Shown here piece after piece: positions 5,531-6,400 of a stretch of DNA of 6,400 bases. The notes beneath the pieces are model-generated. The model did not search any database. It saw nothing but the letters and a program-made list of their open reading frames with translations, and had not been told where the DNA came from. Numbering within the stretch: position 1 is the first letter of the stretch; every line of letters starts with the position of its first letter. A program made the translations under genes and the position numbers. This stretch comes from Acuticoccus sp039189655 (GTDB lineage: Bacteria; Pseudomonadota; Alphaproteobacteria; Rhizobiales; Amorphaceae), in the NCBI GenBank assembly GCA_039189655.1, contig JBCCYN010000195.1, positions 1 to 6,400 of the forward strand, written 5' to 3'.

Positions 5531-6400
5531 ATGGCGAACCAATCTGGACAAGTGCAACAGGTGATCGGCGCCGTTGTGGACGTAAAGTTCCACGAGCACC
5601 TGCCGGCCATCCTCAACTCGCTGCATACCGAAAACAACGGTCAGCGGCTGGTTCTGGAGGTGGCGCAGCACCTGGGCGAGAACACGGTGCGCACCATCGC
5701 CATGGACGCCACCGAAGGCCTCGTGCGCGGCCAGGAGGTCACCGATACCGGCGCCCCCATCGCCATGCCGGTGGGTGACGGCACGCTGGGCCGCATCATG
5801 AACGTCATCGGCGAGCCCATCGACGAGGCGGGCCCCATCAAGCAGGACAGCACGCGCCCCATCCACGCGCCGGCGCCGTCCTATGTGGACCAGTCCACCG
5901 AATCGGAAATTCTCGTCACCGGCATCAAGGTGGTGGATCTCCTCGCGCCCTACGCCCGCGGCGGGAAGATCGGCCTCTTCGGCGGCGCCGGGGTGGGCAA
6001 GACCGTGCTCATCCAGGAGCTGATCAACAACGTTGCCAAGGCCCACGGCGGCTATTCGGTGTTTGCCGGCGTCGGTGAGCGCACCCGCGAAGGCAACGAT
6101 CTTTACCACGAGATGATCGAATCGGGCGTGAACAAGCAGGGCGGCGGGGACGGCTCCAAATGCGCCCTGGTGTTCGGTCAAATGAACGAGCCGCCCGGTG
6201 CGCGCGCCCGCGTTGGCCTTTCGGGGCTTACGGTGGCCGAGCATTTCCGCGATCAGGGGCAGGACGTGCTCTTCTTCGTGGACAACATCTTCCGCTTTAC
6301 CCAGGCGGGCTCGGAAGTGTCGGCGCTCCTCGGCCGCATCCCCTCGGCGGTGGGTTACCAGCCTACCCTTGCCACCGACATGGGCGCCCTTCAGGAACGC
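5531..6400 (+). CDS. atpD: F1Fo ATP synthase subunit beta (5' part, runs off the window)
   Basis: This is the catalytic subunit of F1, which makes ATP from ADP and phosphate. The window holds 290 of an expected 470-480 codons, open to the last base. From ATG 5531 (MANQSGQVQQVIGAVVDVKF) come the beta-barrel domain (about 6-80), the P-loop GGAGVGKT at 151-158, GERTREGNDLY from 182 with catalytic Glu183, FGQMNEPPGARARV, the Walker B Asp251 in VLFFVDNIFRF, and SALLGRIPSAVGYQPTLATDMG shortly before the edge. The NKQGGGDGSK insertion ahead of FGQMNEPPG is of alphaproteobacterial type. It is on the opposite strand from atpHAG and about 2.5 kb from the atpH start, with kdsA 105 bases upstream, whereas atpG is its usual upstream neighbour. 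atpC (epsilon) would be expected just beyond the window. The visible part is intact. Confidence 0.98.
   Translation, partial: MANQSGQVQQVIGAVVDVKFHEHLPAILNSLHTENNGQRLVLEVAQHLGENTVRTIAMDATEGLVRGQEVTDTGAPIAMPVGDGTLGRIMNVIGEPIDEAGPIKQDSTRPIHAPAPSYVDQSTESEILVTGIKVVDLLAPYARGGKIGLFGGAGVGKTVLIQELINNVAKAHGGYSVFAGVGERTREGNDLYHEMIESGVNKQGGGDGSKCALVFGQMNEPPGARARVGLSGLTVAEHFRDQGQDVLFFVDNIFRFTQAGSEVSALLGRIPSAVGYQPTLATDMGALQER

Noticed and set aside
4928..6244. 438-codon minus-strand open frame across kdsA, the gap and atpD
   Set aside because: It is a mirror frame of two certain genes and is rich in His/Arg/Gly/Ala like other GC shadow frames. Openness across the gap is explained by the low chance of stop codons at this GC content.
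1..6400. CRISPR, insertion sequence, tRNA or phage content
   Set aside because: No direct-repeat array, transposase-like protein, terminal repeats, or tRNA cloverleaf with its TTC-containing T loop was seen; every long stretch outside 4104-4570 is accounted for by housekeeping genes.

Overview
The window comes from a GC-rich bacterium, most probably an alphaproteobacterium of the Hyphomicrobiales (Rhizobiales) type. The alpha and beta ATP synthase subunits read like members of that group, including the alphaproteobacterial-style insertion before the FGQMNEPPG motif of beta. Codon third positions are strongly G/C. The genus cannot be named from the sequence alone.

Layout, left to right. Minus strand: a rho-independent terminator (27-60) closes a tight three-gene cluster transcribed right to left: atpH (delta, 3069-2515), atpA (alpha, 2514-961) and atpG (gamma, 945-40). 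Upstream of atpH on the same strand is a ten-helix EamA/DMT-family transporter gene (4103-3198). A stretch of about 470 bases without a convincing gene (4104-4570) separates it from plus-strand genes. These are kdsA (4571-5425, the metal-dependent class of KDO-8-phosphate synthase) and, after a 105-base gap with a perfect inverted repeat and a weak promoter candidate, the 5' 290 codons of atpD (beta, 5531 to the window edge).

The genes of the F1 sector of ATP synthase normally form one alphaproteobacterial operon, atpH-atpA-atpG-atpD-atpC. Here it is broken between atpG and atpD. The two halves face away from each other and are separated by a transporter gene and a lipopolysaccharide-biosynthesis gene. 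The terminator overlapping the atpG stop codon shows that atpHAG is now a self-contained transcription unit. A single inversion of about 5.4 kb, with ends just after atpG and between kdsA and atpD, would produce exactly this order. This split, and how alpha and beta stay balanced when made from separate units, is the main point of interest. No undescribed defence, mobile or RNA system is visible: there is no CRISPR array, transposase, tRNA or rRNA.

Several starts were moved inward from the longest reading frame: atpH to a TTG behind AAAGGA, kdsA to a GTG at the family N-terminus, and the transporter to the ATG just before its first membrane helix.
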